Origin: Rhabdornis inornatus
Lineage: Eukaryota; Chordata; Aves; Passeriformes; Rhabdornithidae
Direction of reading: 5' to 3'
NCBI GenBank assembly: GCA_013397075.1
Contig: VWZS01000654.1
Coordinates: 186,001-250,000, forward strand
Length of the DNA stretch: 64,000 nucleotides
Part shown: positions 24,101 to 35,838 of the stretch, piece after piece
Numbering within the stretch: the first letter of the stretch is position 1
Layout of the letters: each line of letters begins with the position of its first letter
Program-made: the position numbers and the translations under genes
Notes under the pieces: generated by a model
Database searches by the model: none
Told to the model about the DNA's origin: nothing
Seen by the model: only the letters and a program-made list of their open reading frames with translations

Positions 24101-25289
24101 TCCTAGATTATTTCTTCCTCACTAAGACCTTAGCATGCATCTGCCCTCTGTTCTTCTCTAGGGTTACCTGTGACTGCCTAGGCTAGCTCTCTGCTCACTC
24201 TGAATTTTCATTGTACTATTTTCTTCTTCCTGCACATCTCCACTTGCACTTGAGAAGTCCCTAAAGCATCTCATGAATTTCCATATGTTTTCAGGAAGGA
24301 TCTGGGTTTCATATGGTCCTGGTAGCAGGTTGCCTTTTTTCCCACAGACACCCCTTTCTTAACAGAACAAAATAAAGCACACTAACACATACAAGACAGT
24401 TAATAAACAAATCACTCAGTGTAAATTACTACAGTAATTGGCCTTCCCTGGTTATTGTTAATTCCCCCACGAAAAGGACAAATAAGGTGCTGGCAGTAAG
24501 GGAACTCTCCTTTTTATTACCTTAGGAAGACAATGACAAACTTGGAGACTTACCAAGGCTGAGCTGTTAATCTCAAAAGGGGATTTTTGCCCCCACAAAT
24601 CCATAAATTCCAAAGCACACTAGAGGCTGTGGGCTTTTAAGAAAGTTGTCCACTCTACAGAAAATTTTTTGTAAAAATTGCATTTTGGGATAAGTATCAC
24701 TAATGTTCCTCCCTCCCTCCCCTTTGTCTCTAGAGTCTCTCTACCAACTGACATTTACTCATACAAATAATGAATTTTTGCCATTTTTTTATAAAACTGT
24801 GATGATTTTCTTACCTTTCAAGTTACAAAATCTAGGAATAACTATTCTTCTCTTTGGATTTCTGTGCTTTTATCCATTTGCAGTACAAGCTTATTTAACT
24901 GTATGTCTTTGACAGAATTACTTAATGCCAGAGCCATTATTATTTCCTTCCCTTTAAGCTGATGCACATATTCAGTTAAAAATCAATTGTGTGCCACATC
25001 CGCAAACATACCCTCAGTCTTATTTCCTTTCATTTTTATTTTCCACTTTTTGCTTGGATAGCTAAACTTCCATTAATACCACTCAGGACACTTCAGGTTT
25101 GTTTTTTTTTAAATGTTCCATCATTTCACAGTCCAATTGCCATCTGTGGCAAGATGACCTCCTACATAACGTTCATAGGGCTATTTAACCTACAAAGCTA
25201 TAACCTCAGTCTATAATGGCCCTTCACTTTTTATTTCATAAATAAACTTTGATAGCTGTCTCAAGTGCATCTCCAAATGCTTTTCTTGG
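18159..25289. other. Unique AT-rich sequence
   Basis: No gene is supported. Notable only are a purine-rich stretch at about 20055-20330, an AAAT run near 23083-23097 and a TCCC run at 24707-24722. A block near 23711-23790 beginning 'atagaatcaggaattata' faintly resembles a decayed CR1 tail but is not called. Confidence 0.45.
24707..24722. repeat. (TCCC)n microsatellite
   Basis: TCC followed by three CTCC/TCCC units, 16 bases in all. Minor simple repeat. Confidence 0.6.
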
Positions 25290-25405
25290 ATCAATTTAAG
25301 AAAGCTAAAGCCGTCATAGAATTACATCTGTCCAGACACGTCAAGGGCAACAAGAAACACTTCTGTAGGTATGTCAGTGAGAAAAGAAAGGTTAGGGAAA
25401 AGTCT
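25290..25405 (+). mobile_element. CR1 LINE ORF2 fragment (upstream of reverse transcriptase)
   Basis: Read on the plus strand, the frame from about 25320 gives residues RHVKGNKKHFCRYVSEKRK followed by VREK. This matches the conserved CR1 ORF2 linker between the endonuclease and reverse-transcriptase domains (typically KGNKKGFYRYVSQKRK-like). Preceding bases ('aaagctaaagccgtcatag') also fit CR1. The frame ends at once, and the next bases are CR1 3' end sequence. It is a dead fragment. Confidence 0.8.
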
Positions 25406-25535
25406 TTAAGGCCAGGTTGGGTGAGGCTTTGAACAAGCTCTATAGTGGAAGATATCCCTGCCCATGGCAAGGGGTTGGAACTAGGTGATCTTCAAGGTGT
25501 TTTCCAAACCAAACAACTCTATGATTTTATATTGC
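25406..25535 (+). mobile_element. CR1 LINE 3' end, fused to the ORF2 fragment
   Basis: It runs through 'aggccaggttgggtgaggc', 'agtggaagatatccctgcc', 'catggcaaggggttggaac', 'taggtgatcttcaaggtg' and 'aactctatgattttat'. This is the standard CR1 3' end in plus orientation, ending in a decayed ATTCTATG-type tail. About 1.5-2 kb of ORF2 expected between this and the preceding ORF2 piece is absent, so the element has a large internal deletion or is a chimaera of two insertions. Confidence 0.88.
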
Positions 25536-25619
25536 TGTGTACTAAAAATATTACTTCATTCTACAAATATTTATCTAGGTATCTGCTAAAACCAGCATGG
25601 TTACAACAAAGGATTGCTC

Positions 25620-25624
25620 AAGTG
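25620..25624 (+). repeat. Left target site duplication AAGTG of solo LTR
   Basis: AAGTG lies immediately before the LTR's TG start and is repeated immediately after its CA end (26760-26764). A 5-base duplication is the size usual for several retrovirus-like integrases. Confidence 0.85.
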
Positions 25625-26759
25625 TGTTTTGGGTCTGCGTGGCAGGGTTTTGGTAGTGGCAGGGCTACAAGGGTGGCTTCTGTGTGAAACTGCCAGAAGA
25701 TTCTCCCATGTCCAGTGGAGACAATGCCAGATGGCTCCAAGACAGACCCAGTGCTGGACAAGACCAAACCCCTCAATGACAGTGTTGGCATGTCTGGGAT
25801 AAAAGATTAAAGGAGAGGGGAAAAATCTTCTTCGGAACAAAAGCTGCCAGAGAGAGAAGTGACAATATTTGAGAGGATCAAATCTGAAGACAATAACTTT
25901 AGTGAAGAAGGAGGGGCAGGAGATGCTCCAGGCACCAGAGCAGAGATTCCCCTGCAGCCCCTGGTGCAGCCTATGGTGAGACAGCTGTGTCCTTGCAGCC
26001 CATGGAGGTCCATGGTGGAGCAGGGATCCACCTGCAGGCTGTGGAAGTTCCCACACCAAAACAGGTGCACACATGAATGAGGCTGTGACCCCTTGGGAAA
26101 CCTGCACTAGAGCAGGCTCCTGGCAGGATCTGTGGCCCCGTGGAGAAAGGGAGCCCACGCTGGAACAGGTTTGCTGGAAGGACTTGTGACCTCACTGGGT
26201 CCTACACTGGAGCAGCCTGTTCCTGAAGGACTGCACCCTATGGAAGGGAACCACGCTGGAGCAGTTTGTGAGGAACAGCAGCCCCTGGAAAGGACTCATG
26301 ATGGAAAAATTCAGAGGCCTGTCTCCCATGGAGGGACCCGCTAGAACAGGGGAAGGATGTGATAAATCCTGCCTGTGAGGAGGAAGGAGCAGCAGAGACA
26401 GCATGTGATGAACTGACTGCAGCCCCCATGTCCTATCCCCCTGTGCCACTGTGGGAGAGGATGTTGAGAAAGCAGAAGTGTGGTTGAGCCTGAGAAGAAG
26501 GGAGGGATGAGGGAAAGTATATTTAAGATTTGTTTTTATTTCTCATTCCTTTCCTCTGATTTAATTGGTAATAAATTAAACTAATTTTCCCAAGGTGAGT
26601 CTGTTTTGCTAATGAAGGTAATTGGTGAGTGATCTCTCCCTCTCCTAAACTTGACCCATGAGCTTTCCACTATACATCGTCTCCTCTGCCGAGCTAAGGT
26701 GTGGGGGATAGAGCAACTTTGGTGGGCACCTGGCATCCAACCAGAGACAGCACACCACA
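25625..26759 (+). mobile_element. Complete solo LTR of the long ERV family (copy C)
   Basis: This is a 1135-base LTR starting TGTTTTGGGTCTGCGTGGCA and ending CACACCACA, flanked by a perfect 5-base direct repeat. The 5' part contains 'gggttttggtagtggcagg'. The middle contains several degenerate tandem modules of the type 'cacgctggaacaggtttgc' plus 'aggacttgtgacc'. The 3' part has a polyadenylation signal AATAAA (26570-26575), then 'tgagtctgttttgc', 'ggtgagtgatctctccc' and 'ggcacctggcatccaacca'. No second LTR and no gag/pol/env sequence is nearby, so it is a solo LTR left by recombination between the two LTRs of a provirus. A 185-codon frame on the opposite strand (25601-26158) is a by-product. 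The subfamily name was not determined. Confidence 0.92.
26570..26575 (+). promoter_or_regulatory. Polyadenylation signal AATAAA of solo LTR C
   Basis: AATAAA lies in 'ttggtaataaattaaact', followed about 30 bases later by a T/G-rich stretch ('gagtctgttttgc'). It is placed where an LTR poly(A) signal is expected, about 185 bases before the LTR end. Confidence 0.6.
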
Positions 26760-26764
26760 AAGTG
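26760..26764 (+). repeat. Right target site duplication AAGTG of solo LTR
   Basis: Identical to 25620-25624, directly after the CA end of the LTR. Confidence 0.85.
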
Positions 26765-29700
26765 CTGCATCAGCTTTAATTTGATTTCCTTGCTGTTTCA
26801 GCTTCAACATGTACAAAATCAGAAGGTAAGAAAAATGGAGAAGTTCATGGTTAGTATGCCTTTTGACTTTCCTTCTGTTCACCTAATTTTCTTTTGAGAA
26901 GAAAGAAACAACCATTGTATTAGAACTCTTTTAGGTAAAGTGACCATTGCTTAATTTATCAGCAAGCATATATGCCAATATTTCCAATTAACACTACTTT
27001 TCCCAGTTTTGCAGTATCAATAACTTTTATATATAAAAGAAAATATTTTTTGGCTCTATTAGCGAAAAAAATCAATATTGAGTCGTAATGTAATAAATTC
27101 TGCAAAGTGATATCTATCTATCTTCCTTTGAATGTTACAGAAAAAGTCTTTGATCGATGTCCTATTTTTTTTTAATTAAAATAAAAAAGACTTTTCCCCG
27201 AAATAGTATTCTTAGTTACTTTTACCACCATGGATATTATTTGAAATTTCTTTTCTGAAATTTTATAAAGTAAATCAGTAAGCAAGCAAGCACTGTGATT
27301 TTGCTCAGTGTTATATATGTTCAGTTTTCACTTGGCACATATAGATGTTTTTCAGTTTGTCTAGGAAACAGGAAAGAGACTGTTTATAGCAGCAGTTGAA
27401 GTAAACATCACCTACAATTATTTCTGTGAATCACCAAACAAGCATATAAAAAGATTTATTAATTCTACATGCAACAAAGTTCTTTGCCTAGATATGGCTG
27501 GTTTATCTTTATCTCCTTCGCATTCTTAACTTTATGAAAGTCAGTCAGTTCCAGAGACGGTTATCCCTCATTTATTGTGATCTGAGTAAGAAGAATCCTG
27601 TGTAACCTCTGCAAATATAAGTGTCTGTCAGCCACTTATATTTTTGGAAATATCCTCTTTTTCTTTGATACTATGTAAAGCAAATATTCATTTAAAAATC
27701 ACAGAATTTTAGATACAGTCATCAGTGGCGATTGGGAAGCCATGTGTATTTGGGAAATAAAATTGCAAAAAGCCACATAAGCTGTATTATTTTAACAATG
27801 TATTTATTTTTCTTAGTCCTCTATCCATAAAGACTTTCATTCTTCTCTTGTGAGGTCCAGAATAACCAGGATATAAGATAATGAAATTTTGTGCAGAAAG
27901 GATTTCTGTTGAATGCATGTTTTAAAATTCCCTTCATTTCAATTATTTTGCAACAGTGGTATTTGTCGTGTAGTAGAATTTTGAGTCTGGAAAAAACAGC
28001 AAGCAAAGTTCGTGGTTTTTTTTGTTTGTAACAGCTTTTTAATCATTATAGACTGTGAGTTTTCCCAGTAGTCCAGAAAAAAAAAAATCAATTAACATCT
28101 CTTGCCTACTAGAGGCAATAATAAAATTTAAAAGAAAGTCCTGGCTTTATTTCTTCATATTTGCATGACTCGGTGACTGACAGGAAAAAACACAGGTTTG
28201 TGTGGTTGACTGTGCCTATACGACAAAGTGGCAACTTCTTTAAATGAAAGGAGAACCTGGTATTTTCTACTTGAGATTTTCTCAATGGCACTGAAATAGT
28301 TTAGGAAAGAGTGACCTTCTGATGCAATTAATTGAAAAACAGATGCTCCAGTGCTTTACACATGCCATTTATTTTGCCACGCCTTACTAGTGCATAGTGC
28401 CTGTATGAAATACAAGCAACATGTCACAGAGCATATCATAATCTCACAACACCACACACACTCCTTGCTGCTAGTGGTGGTGGCACTTCAGAAATAAACT
28501 GGATGGATAATGTCACAAGGATTTCTTACTAAAGCTTGAGTCCTTGCCAGCCTTTGTGGTAGCCTGGGGACACCAGTGATGGATGCAGTTTAGAACAGGT
28601 CTCTGTTTGCTTTTGTACTAAATACGAAAATAGTATTCTACAAGACTGTCTTGGGGTGAGTTCAAAGCCAACTTTACTGACTGAATACTCAGCACTGTAT
28701 TAAAGTCACAAACTAGGCTTTGACGCATATTATGTACCAAATTTGGCAGTTGTACAATTGGGATTTGCACAGGTCCCTCCCATCCAACTTTTGGAATGTC
28801 TAAAATGAGCACGGGAAAAGGCACTGGCTTAAAAAATTATAACATAATAATTCTAAAATGACCATAGCTACAAAAATAAGATGTATTGACTAGATAACAA
28901 ACATATAGGTTGTATTTTTGAGAATAGGCAGGATCATTATACACTGGTTTATCAGCTAAGTCACCAATGATCTAAACCTTTTCTATTATTTAGAAGTTTC
29001 TTGTTCTTTCTTTGATAATATTTGAACAGAAACATTGGAACCTGGCAATGCCAAAACTGAGTGCTGTTCACAGTGTACATCTAGGTGGAAAGTACACAAA
29101 GCCTGAGCACAGGAGATTCTCTTCCTTTCTCAAACTCTATTACACACTGCAGTATCTTTATTTTTTATTTGCACCTATCAGATTGCTGCTGCTACCTCTG
29201 AAAAAAAAACCCAAAACATGTCATTAAATTCAAACAGAAATATTATTTGGAATCAGAGTTCAATGAATTTCATTACTTCAAAAGACTGCTACTAGCTTAG
29301 ATCAGTGTTGCTTCATTCTGGTTAAAACAGGATTCATACTCAAACTATAGCTATAAAAACAAAAGCAGCAGCTGTTCTGTGTGATTCCACTCAGGAACAG
29401 TTCCCCGGTCTGCGTGGTGTGGATTAAAATAACAAATAGCCATCCTGCATCAGAAACATTTACATACCTCCTTTTTTTGTCACAAATAATTAATTTCATA
29501 AAGTAAGCTTGAAGTATAGACCTGTTATCTTGACTGCAAGTTATCTCTTACACTTAACCTTGATTATTAAAGCTGGCAGATTTCACTGCAGGGAGCCATG
29601 GGGTGGCATTTTTTTCAGTATAATTTGGGCAGAAGATGTTAAACCATATCAAGTCAATATCTGAGATGAATTCAGACATTTTATCTCATGCAGTCAAGTT

Positions 29701-30134
29701 TAAAATCTAAAGGCTCACTTTAGTAAAGACTTTATGGCAAAAAAAAAAAGACTAAAAGGCAAAAAGAAGGTAATTTTCATATGACATTGTATCATGTCTG
29801 TAATATTGTGAAATAAGTAGATTTTACTTTTCTAAAAAAAAATAATATAGAGCCACGACACTAGTTTCTTTTATGTAGCTACTCAGCAGATGAAACTTAC
29901 TTTAAAAATATATGCATTTGTTTTAATGCTCTTGTGTTTTCAAAAACTTCCTAAAGTCTTAAAAAATTACTGCTAAATTACTCCTGTCTTTTGTTTCAAT
30001 TAGTTTTATCTGAAATATGAGTTACTCTTACAATCAGGCACTGCCTATGTTGTTAGTTTATGAAATTGTTAATTTGGTTTTTTACTCCATGATAAACTGA
30101 TAAACAAAATTTGCTTTTTCTGTAAAATAAGCTT

Positions 30135-30176
30135 TAAATAAATAAATAGCAGTAAAGGAAAACAAACAAACAAGCA
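30135..30176. repeat. AAAT / AAAC simple repeats
   Basis: An AAAT run (30135-30148) and an AAAC run (30159-30176) separated by ten bases. Low-complexity, no further structure. Confidence 0.6.
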
Positions 30177-31200
30177 AAGAAGCCACAAAATTGCCAACCA
30201 TGAAACCCAGAAGCTTTGCAGTTGCAACTATTTTAAATTTTCTCAGTTTTCCTGTCGGTAGTACGTTATTAATAATGATTTGTGGCTCTGGTGGTTAATA
30301 ACACATAACAGATATTGCTCCCTCTTACTTAATATCAATGCTGAACTTGTACTGTAAGCAAAGTATTTTTTGAGCCCATACTGTAGATTGAGTAATATCA
30401 GATAGACTAAAGTATTAGAACCGTATTGACTGTCCTCATTTATGAGTCACAGAATAGCTCTGTTTAAGGAACTTCTTGGCCTAAACCCATTCATTCCTAA
30501 AGTCTATATGCTGCAAAATATTGTGCATCACAAACATTTTGTGAAAATTCAATGCAATGAATAAATTAAGATGTAAGTTGTCCTGCAGTGAAATTTTCAT
30601 TTTGCAAGTCCAGAAAAGCAAAATTCATATGTGTATTAGGCCAATGTTACAGGATCATTAGTGTATTTTGAGTGTTTTTTTTCCTCATGGCAACATTAGT
30701 GTTAATTATAGTTTCTGTTTACAATTTGGAAGAAACTTTCTTTAGGAATCAGAAAAAATCATAATTCACTGCAATTGAGGAACTTTTATCAACTGTTTAA
30801 CAGCTTGACTACGTAGTGTCAGATCGGGGTTTGGCTAATTCTCCTTCATATACAATCCATTTAATCAAACTTTATCAAAAACAAGACTGCAAATCCATAA
30901 TATTACAAAGTAAAGCTACATGATTTAACTATACTCTTGGCCTTATTTTATGTCAAAGTAACTCAAGCGCAATATCAAAATTTTCTGATCAGAAATTAGA
31001 ATATTTTTTATTGTATCAAATAAAATTCTAAGCACACAAAGGAACATTTGGAAAAATATAGCATTTTCTACCTTATGGAGATTTTCTGTGAAAATTGATT
31101 TCACAATTATTACAGGTCAATTCAGTCAAAACTTCTTGACTGAAGAGAGAAGTAGTCCAACATGAAAAAAATAATTCAAAATCTCCTCCATAATTATGTC

Positions 31201-31201
31201 N
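31201..31201. other. Single N
   Basis: One undetermined base with no visible duplication of its flanks. Confidence 0.7.
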
Positions 31202-34200
31202 TATCAGGGAGAGAATATTTTATAATCAGCACAGAATAGGCAAAGTATAATGACCAATTAAGCTTCTTGATATCTTTACTGAATTTTATATTTCTTTTGT
31301 TTTTATTCTTCTAGTGATACATTTAATCATTATTTCAAAGTCTAAAATAAGTCAGGTGAGTTGCCTCCTGTAAGTGCTACTCTCAGTCATTTTCTTCAAT
31401 GCTCAGAAAAAAAATCTATTTCAGCAGATTTCTACATTCTCAGTGTCTAAAATAAGATGAGAAATGATGCACATGAAGCATTAGAGGAGATCTTGCCTGT
31501 TTAGACATGTCTAGATGACAGAATATTATATATTATGTAATCCTATTTAAAAATGTCTTCAAGTCTTCAAAATGTTAAGGTAATGACAGCATTATCACTT
31601 TCAAAACCAAGCTGGAAAACTCACTAGTATGTTTTTCATGGCTTCCTGGATGTGAGTCTGTGTCTCTACAGACAGTTCAGACATCAACTTTTTAGAAGCC
31701 TTTGAGAGGATGAATTTACTCTTCAGAGCACTTTTCTTGATCTTCAGGGTAGATATCAGCAAAAATCCTGGAAAATATGGTATCTTACATATTCTGCATA
31801 ATTTTTTCTTGTTTACTCGACTTAATTTTCATGAGTAGTCCTGGAGATCTTTAGTCAAACCCAGAGTATCAAACTGAGTGAGCCAGAGGGATGGATACCC
31901 ATGTTATAACCTTCACCCCTATCAAACACACTTACAGCTGGTGATGTTGACTTATCTATCAATTTTCTAGATGCAGGTTGTGTTTATAATGACACTTTCA
32001 CTCTTCAGTATGACTATAGTAGCCACATGGAATAGATGTGTGTACTACTGAAACATAAGCTTGGGGCTACACACTTACAGACTTGCATTTGTACTATTTC
32101 TGAGCATCCTCGTAAGACAATTTTGGCCTGTGACAATTCGTGTTCTATGCCATAAAACTCACTTCCAAGGTCCATTCTTGATAGGCTAACCAGTGCTGGG
32201 GGATGGAGATTTACATCAGAGGTGTTAGTGGCAATGTGTCTTGGCTACTAGATTTATTAGGCAAGGAATAAGCCAGAACTTTTTGGGATTAGAAGTAAAA
32301 TGTTAATTTTAATTAGTGTGAAACCTGCAATTGTAAAATAAGGCTGAAATAACCAATTTGAGGTAGGAAAATAATCCAATATATTTGACAATTACTTGGA
32401 AAATATTAACAGTGGAAAATCCATCACTTGTAAATATTTTTTCCATTATTCCACAGTGTACTTTGAGAAGGAGCATCCAGCTATTCATATTATCCAAACA
32501 TATCCAGGATCTGCAGAGAACTACATGAGAAGAATATAAAATTATTCTAAAAAGTTAACAAAACCCCTGCATCTAAAATTATGTAACTTTTTTTTTCATT
32601 GATGCTTGTTTATTTTTCATTTAGTTGCAGTTTTCCAATTCGAGAAGTTGGCATTGTTTCCATACAGTAATATTTTTTATGCTTTATGAGAAATCAATTA
32701 AATTATGATTTAGACTTTGCAGGGAGCTAATGGATAGCAATTTAAAGAATTATTACTGTGCTTCAAGTAATATCAAGTATCTTATTCTGCCTACATAATT
32801 TCTGTATTCCTACCACTTAAGCAGCTATTAGGAAGTGCTCCTGACACAGTCTTATGCTGTGTATCTGCAGAATTACACCCCGTTGCTTCAAATCCAGATG
32901 TTTTATGTTGGTTACAATAGAATTTGAGATGTGAGGTAAGGTCATTATATAAAGGTAGTGCAGCGTCGTTTAATTAGGAAAAAAAATAAAACCCAAACCA
33001 ATAGATTTTAAGTTAAAAAGGTATAAAAATCAGGATTTAAAAAAAAATAGATTTGCTCAAGGAGCTTAGGAATAACATTATTCAGTTGAACTCAGTCTGG
33101 AATAATTGTGCATTTGAAGGTATTCCGTATGCTAAAAGCACCCGTGATCCAAATGGATGCATGAGCTATGTGGGAAAAAAATGCTTATGGTTAGATGCAA
33201 GTTGTAAAAGAGTGGAATAAGAAGCACTTCCCATGCATCAAGGAAGGAGTACTGAGGTGTTTTTACTGCAAAGCACTACTTTGGTGACTCAAAGCAGCCA
33301 TAAACTTCACATATGGATTCATTAACCTGAACATTCTAGGGAATCTGACCTTTTTGAGTAAAAAGCCGTTGCCAGTTACAGTCCCTTTGCTTTTTAAACT
33401 TATTTGTAAAAAAAATTAAACATTTCCAGGGATTTTATTTTTTGGCATAAAGTAGACCTTTTTTTTTTTTTCCGATAAAGAATTTTTTCCCCATTTCACA
33501 GCTGAAGCTCTCCAGAGAGACTATGAAGCAAGAGACCAGGCTTAAATGCCTTTCTGGCATTTCTTCCTCTACTCCATGATTGCTCTTGTTCACTTTGCAA
33601 GTCTATTATAATTACACTGCATGTGGCTATTATTACTTTCTAAAGGAGTTATAGTCAACTGCTTGCTTACTTTCATCTTTCACCTGCAAAAAAAGTCTAA
33701 ATGATGTTTAGCTTGTCTTTCGCTAACAAAAAAGTATACATTATGAATATGAATATTCTGGCTTATGATCCTTTCAAAATTCAATGTGTTCTTTAAAACT
33801 GTATCTAGCATATGGGCATTAGAATTGCCTTTGCTTTGTCATGCCTGGCCATGGATAAGTAGAAAGTATGAGATCACAACCAAGTCTGCTGAGCCCTAGT
33901 TAATAATCCAAGTGGAAGTGGGGAATCCATGATCAGCAACTCTCTTTGGTTTCCATATGGCAACACAAGCAAAAGACATCATGATTCACATCTCACCCCC
34001 TCACTGTCTGGAGTAAAGATAAACAGTTGCTGCACTGGAAATACGGATTTATCTAAAATGTGCCAAGAGAAAAGTCTTTCAAGAATTCTTGATTGTCTCC
34101 AAATGTTTAGATTTGTACTCAGTTGTTCTGAGTAATAATTATTTAACTTCTCTGTGAAAAAGAGGACCTTTTACTAATAGGCTTCACACTGCATACTGAC

Positions 34201-34596
34201 ATTTCAGAAGGTTGCTATATTAGTTCTATCATTCAAAGCCATGAATTATTGAATCACCTACATACCGCCCTTCAAACTACTGAACTACTCACCAGTGTAC
34301 TGATGCAAATATTTAATAAATAAGCAGAATGCAAAAGGTCTTTATTCAGCTTTGAGAGAATGTTATAAAGTTTTAGTAGAGCCCCTACTATTACTAGTGC
34401 TAGATAGTAAATTTTGTTTGCAGCTTTCTGTCTACCATATCCAAATTTGTTTCAGCTCCATATTTCATGGAGATTACACATTCATTTGAGAGGTATAAAT
34501 GCTGCTGTCATTCCAGTGGCTCTTTGACCCCTTTGCATTCTTAAACCTCAATGTGCTCTTCCAGAGAGCAGAGCTGTCCTTCACCTTCCTTTTATT

Positions 34597-34750
34597 TCAC
34601 AGATTCACAGATTATTCTATCCAACAGAATTGGAAGGGACCCACAAGAATCATTGAGTCCAGCTCTAAAGTGAATAAATGGCATGTACAGGGATTGAACC
34701 CACAATCTTGGTGTTGTTAGCACCATGGTCTGACCAACTGAGTTAATTTA
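34597..34750 (-). mobile_element. tRNA-Ile-derived SINE with CR1-like tail
   Basis: On the minus strand the element begins with TAACTCAGTTGG (A box, 34734-34745) and continues 'tcagaccatggtgctaac' and 'aacaccaagattgtggg'. It then reads GGTTCAATCCC (B box, 34690-34700). This is the 5' half and T-arm of a tRNA-Ile(AAT)-like gene. The rest (34597-34680) reads as a CR1 3' end ('ttggaagggacccacaag' on plus, then 'cacagattcacagattatt' at the tail). A tRNA-Ile head with a CR1 tail is the layout known for a songbird SINE mobilised by CR1 reverse transcriptase. It has no complete 3' acceptor half, so it is not a functional tRNA gene. Confidence 0.85.
34690..34700 (-). promoter_or_regulatory. Pol III B box of the SINE
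   Basis: GGTTCAATCCC on the minus strand matches the B-box consensus GGTTCRANNCC exactly. The A box, 33 bases upstream, has TAACTCAGTTGG with one change from TGGCTCAGTTGG-like sequences, so promoter activity is uncertain. Confidence 0.7.
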
Positions 34751-35822
34751 CTACAGGTTTTAATTATTCCCTAAGTTAATATTTGTGGAAATCAGGAAAA
34801 ATTGTGGCAATAATTGCGGCTGCACCCTTGAGAGAAAAGGGGTTACTGTTTATTTTCCAAAAAACAATTTTATTCAACTTAATAGCTCTTAGTGACAAAA
34901 TAAAAAATTAATAGACATTCTAAAGCATACCCCCTGACATTAGCTTTTAAAGGCATGTACCGTCTGCTGTAAAGGCTGGCAACATTACACAGAGTACATG
35001 AGATATTACAAATGAACTGTAGAGTATTCTGTTAAAGTAGCTTCAAAATACAGATAACTTGGAAAATTTTGATTGCAAAGCATTCTGCTGCGGTGGGGAA
35101 TTTATTTATCAAGAAAATCAAAAGAGGTTTTCATCAACTCATCCTGTTTGCTTTTGTTTACTGGGCATAGAAATTTTAAAACTTCCTTTTGTTGCAGAAA
35201 CTACAATAGATTGACTACTCAGATACTGATACAGGGTGTTCAATACAAAGACATTCACAAGAAGATAAGGCAATATCAGAATATTTCCCTCTTGTCCAAA
35301 CTCACATAGAAAAATAGCAAAAGTAGTAATCACTTACACCTGGGCCATTTTCTCGCAAGATAATCGCTATACTATAACACACACTTGAGACTTATTTTGA
35401 TGATAAAGAGTATTTTTCATTCTCTTTAGATCATCCACATGCATTTTGCATTTGAGAAGCTTTGAATTTTCTCTTAGACAACTAGAAATTTACTAAGAAT
35501 GATCTCACTAAAATCTTCTTATTTCTCATGCAACATAAAAAATCCCACCCAACTCCACTGTGGTTTTATGGAAATGAAGTTTAATGGAAAACTTAGAAAT
35601 CATAGAACATCACTTACACATTCTAATGCATGAAAACAAAATTAATCTTGAGATCCTGATCAGTTATTTTGTTGCCTGGAAACATTAAGGTTCTTAAATA
35701 GGCATTTAGCTGGAATTTTGAATACCAAATAAGTACAGACATACCTGCTTGATGATTTGGGAACACCTATATGGAAGCACTTACAGGACACAAAAAATTC
35801 CTTTGTTCTAGCTCTTGGGAAA

Positions 35823-35838
35823 GTGTGTGTGTGTGTGT
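35823..35838. repeat. (GT)8 microsatellite
   Basis: Eight GT units without interruption. Confidence 0.75.

Larger units (their letters stand above)
26765..34596. other. Unique AT-rich sequence
   Basis: No gene or RNA gene is visible. Simple repeats are short: AAAT and AAAC runs near 30135-30176. There is a single N at 31201. Segments near 27702 and 30445 begin with 'tcacagaat' and could be remains of CR1 tails, but nothing after them supports it. Confidence 0.45.

Noticed and set aside
25601..26158. 185-codon minus-strand frame, the longest in the window
   Set aside because: It lies inside the antisense of the solo LTR. The long frame results from GC-rich, stop-poor tandem modules; matching frames recur in other copies of the LTR.
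34681..34746. A functional tRNA-Ile gene
   Set aside because: Only the part with the A and B boxes is present, and it runs into a CR1-like tail instead of an acceptor stem, so it is a SINE head.
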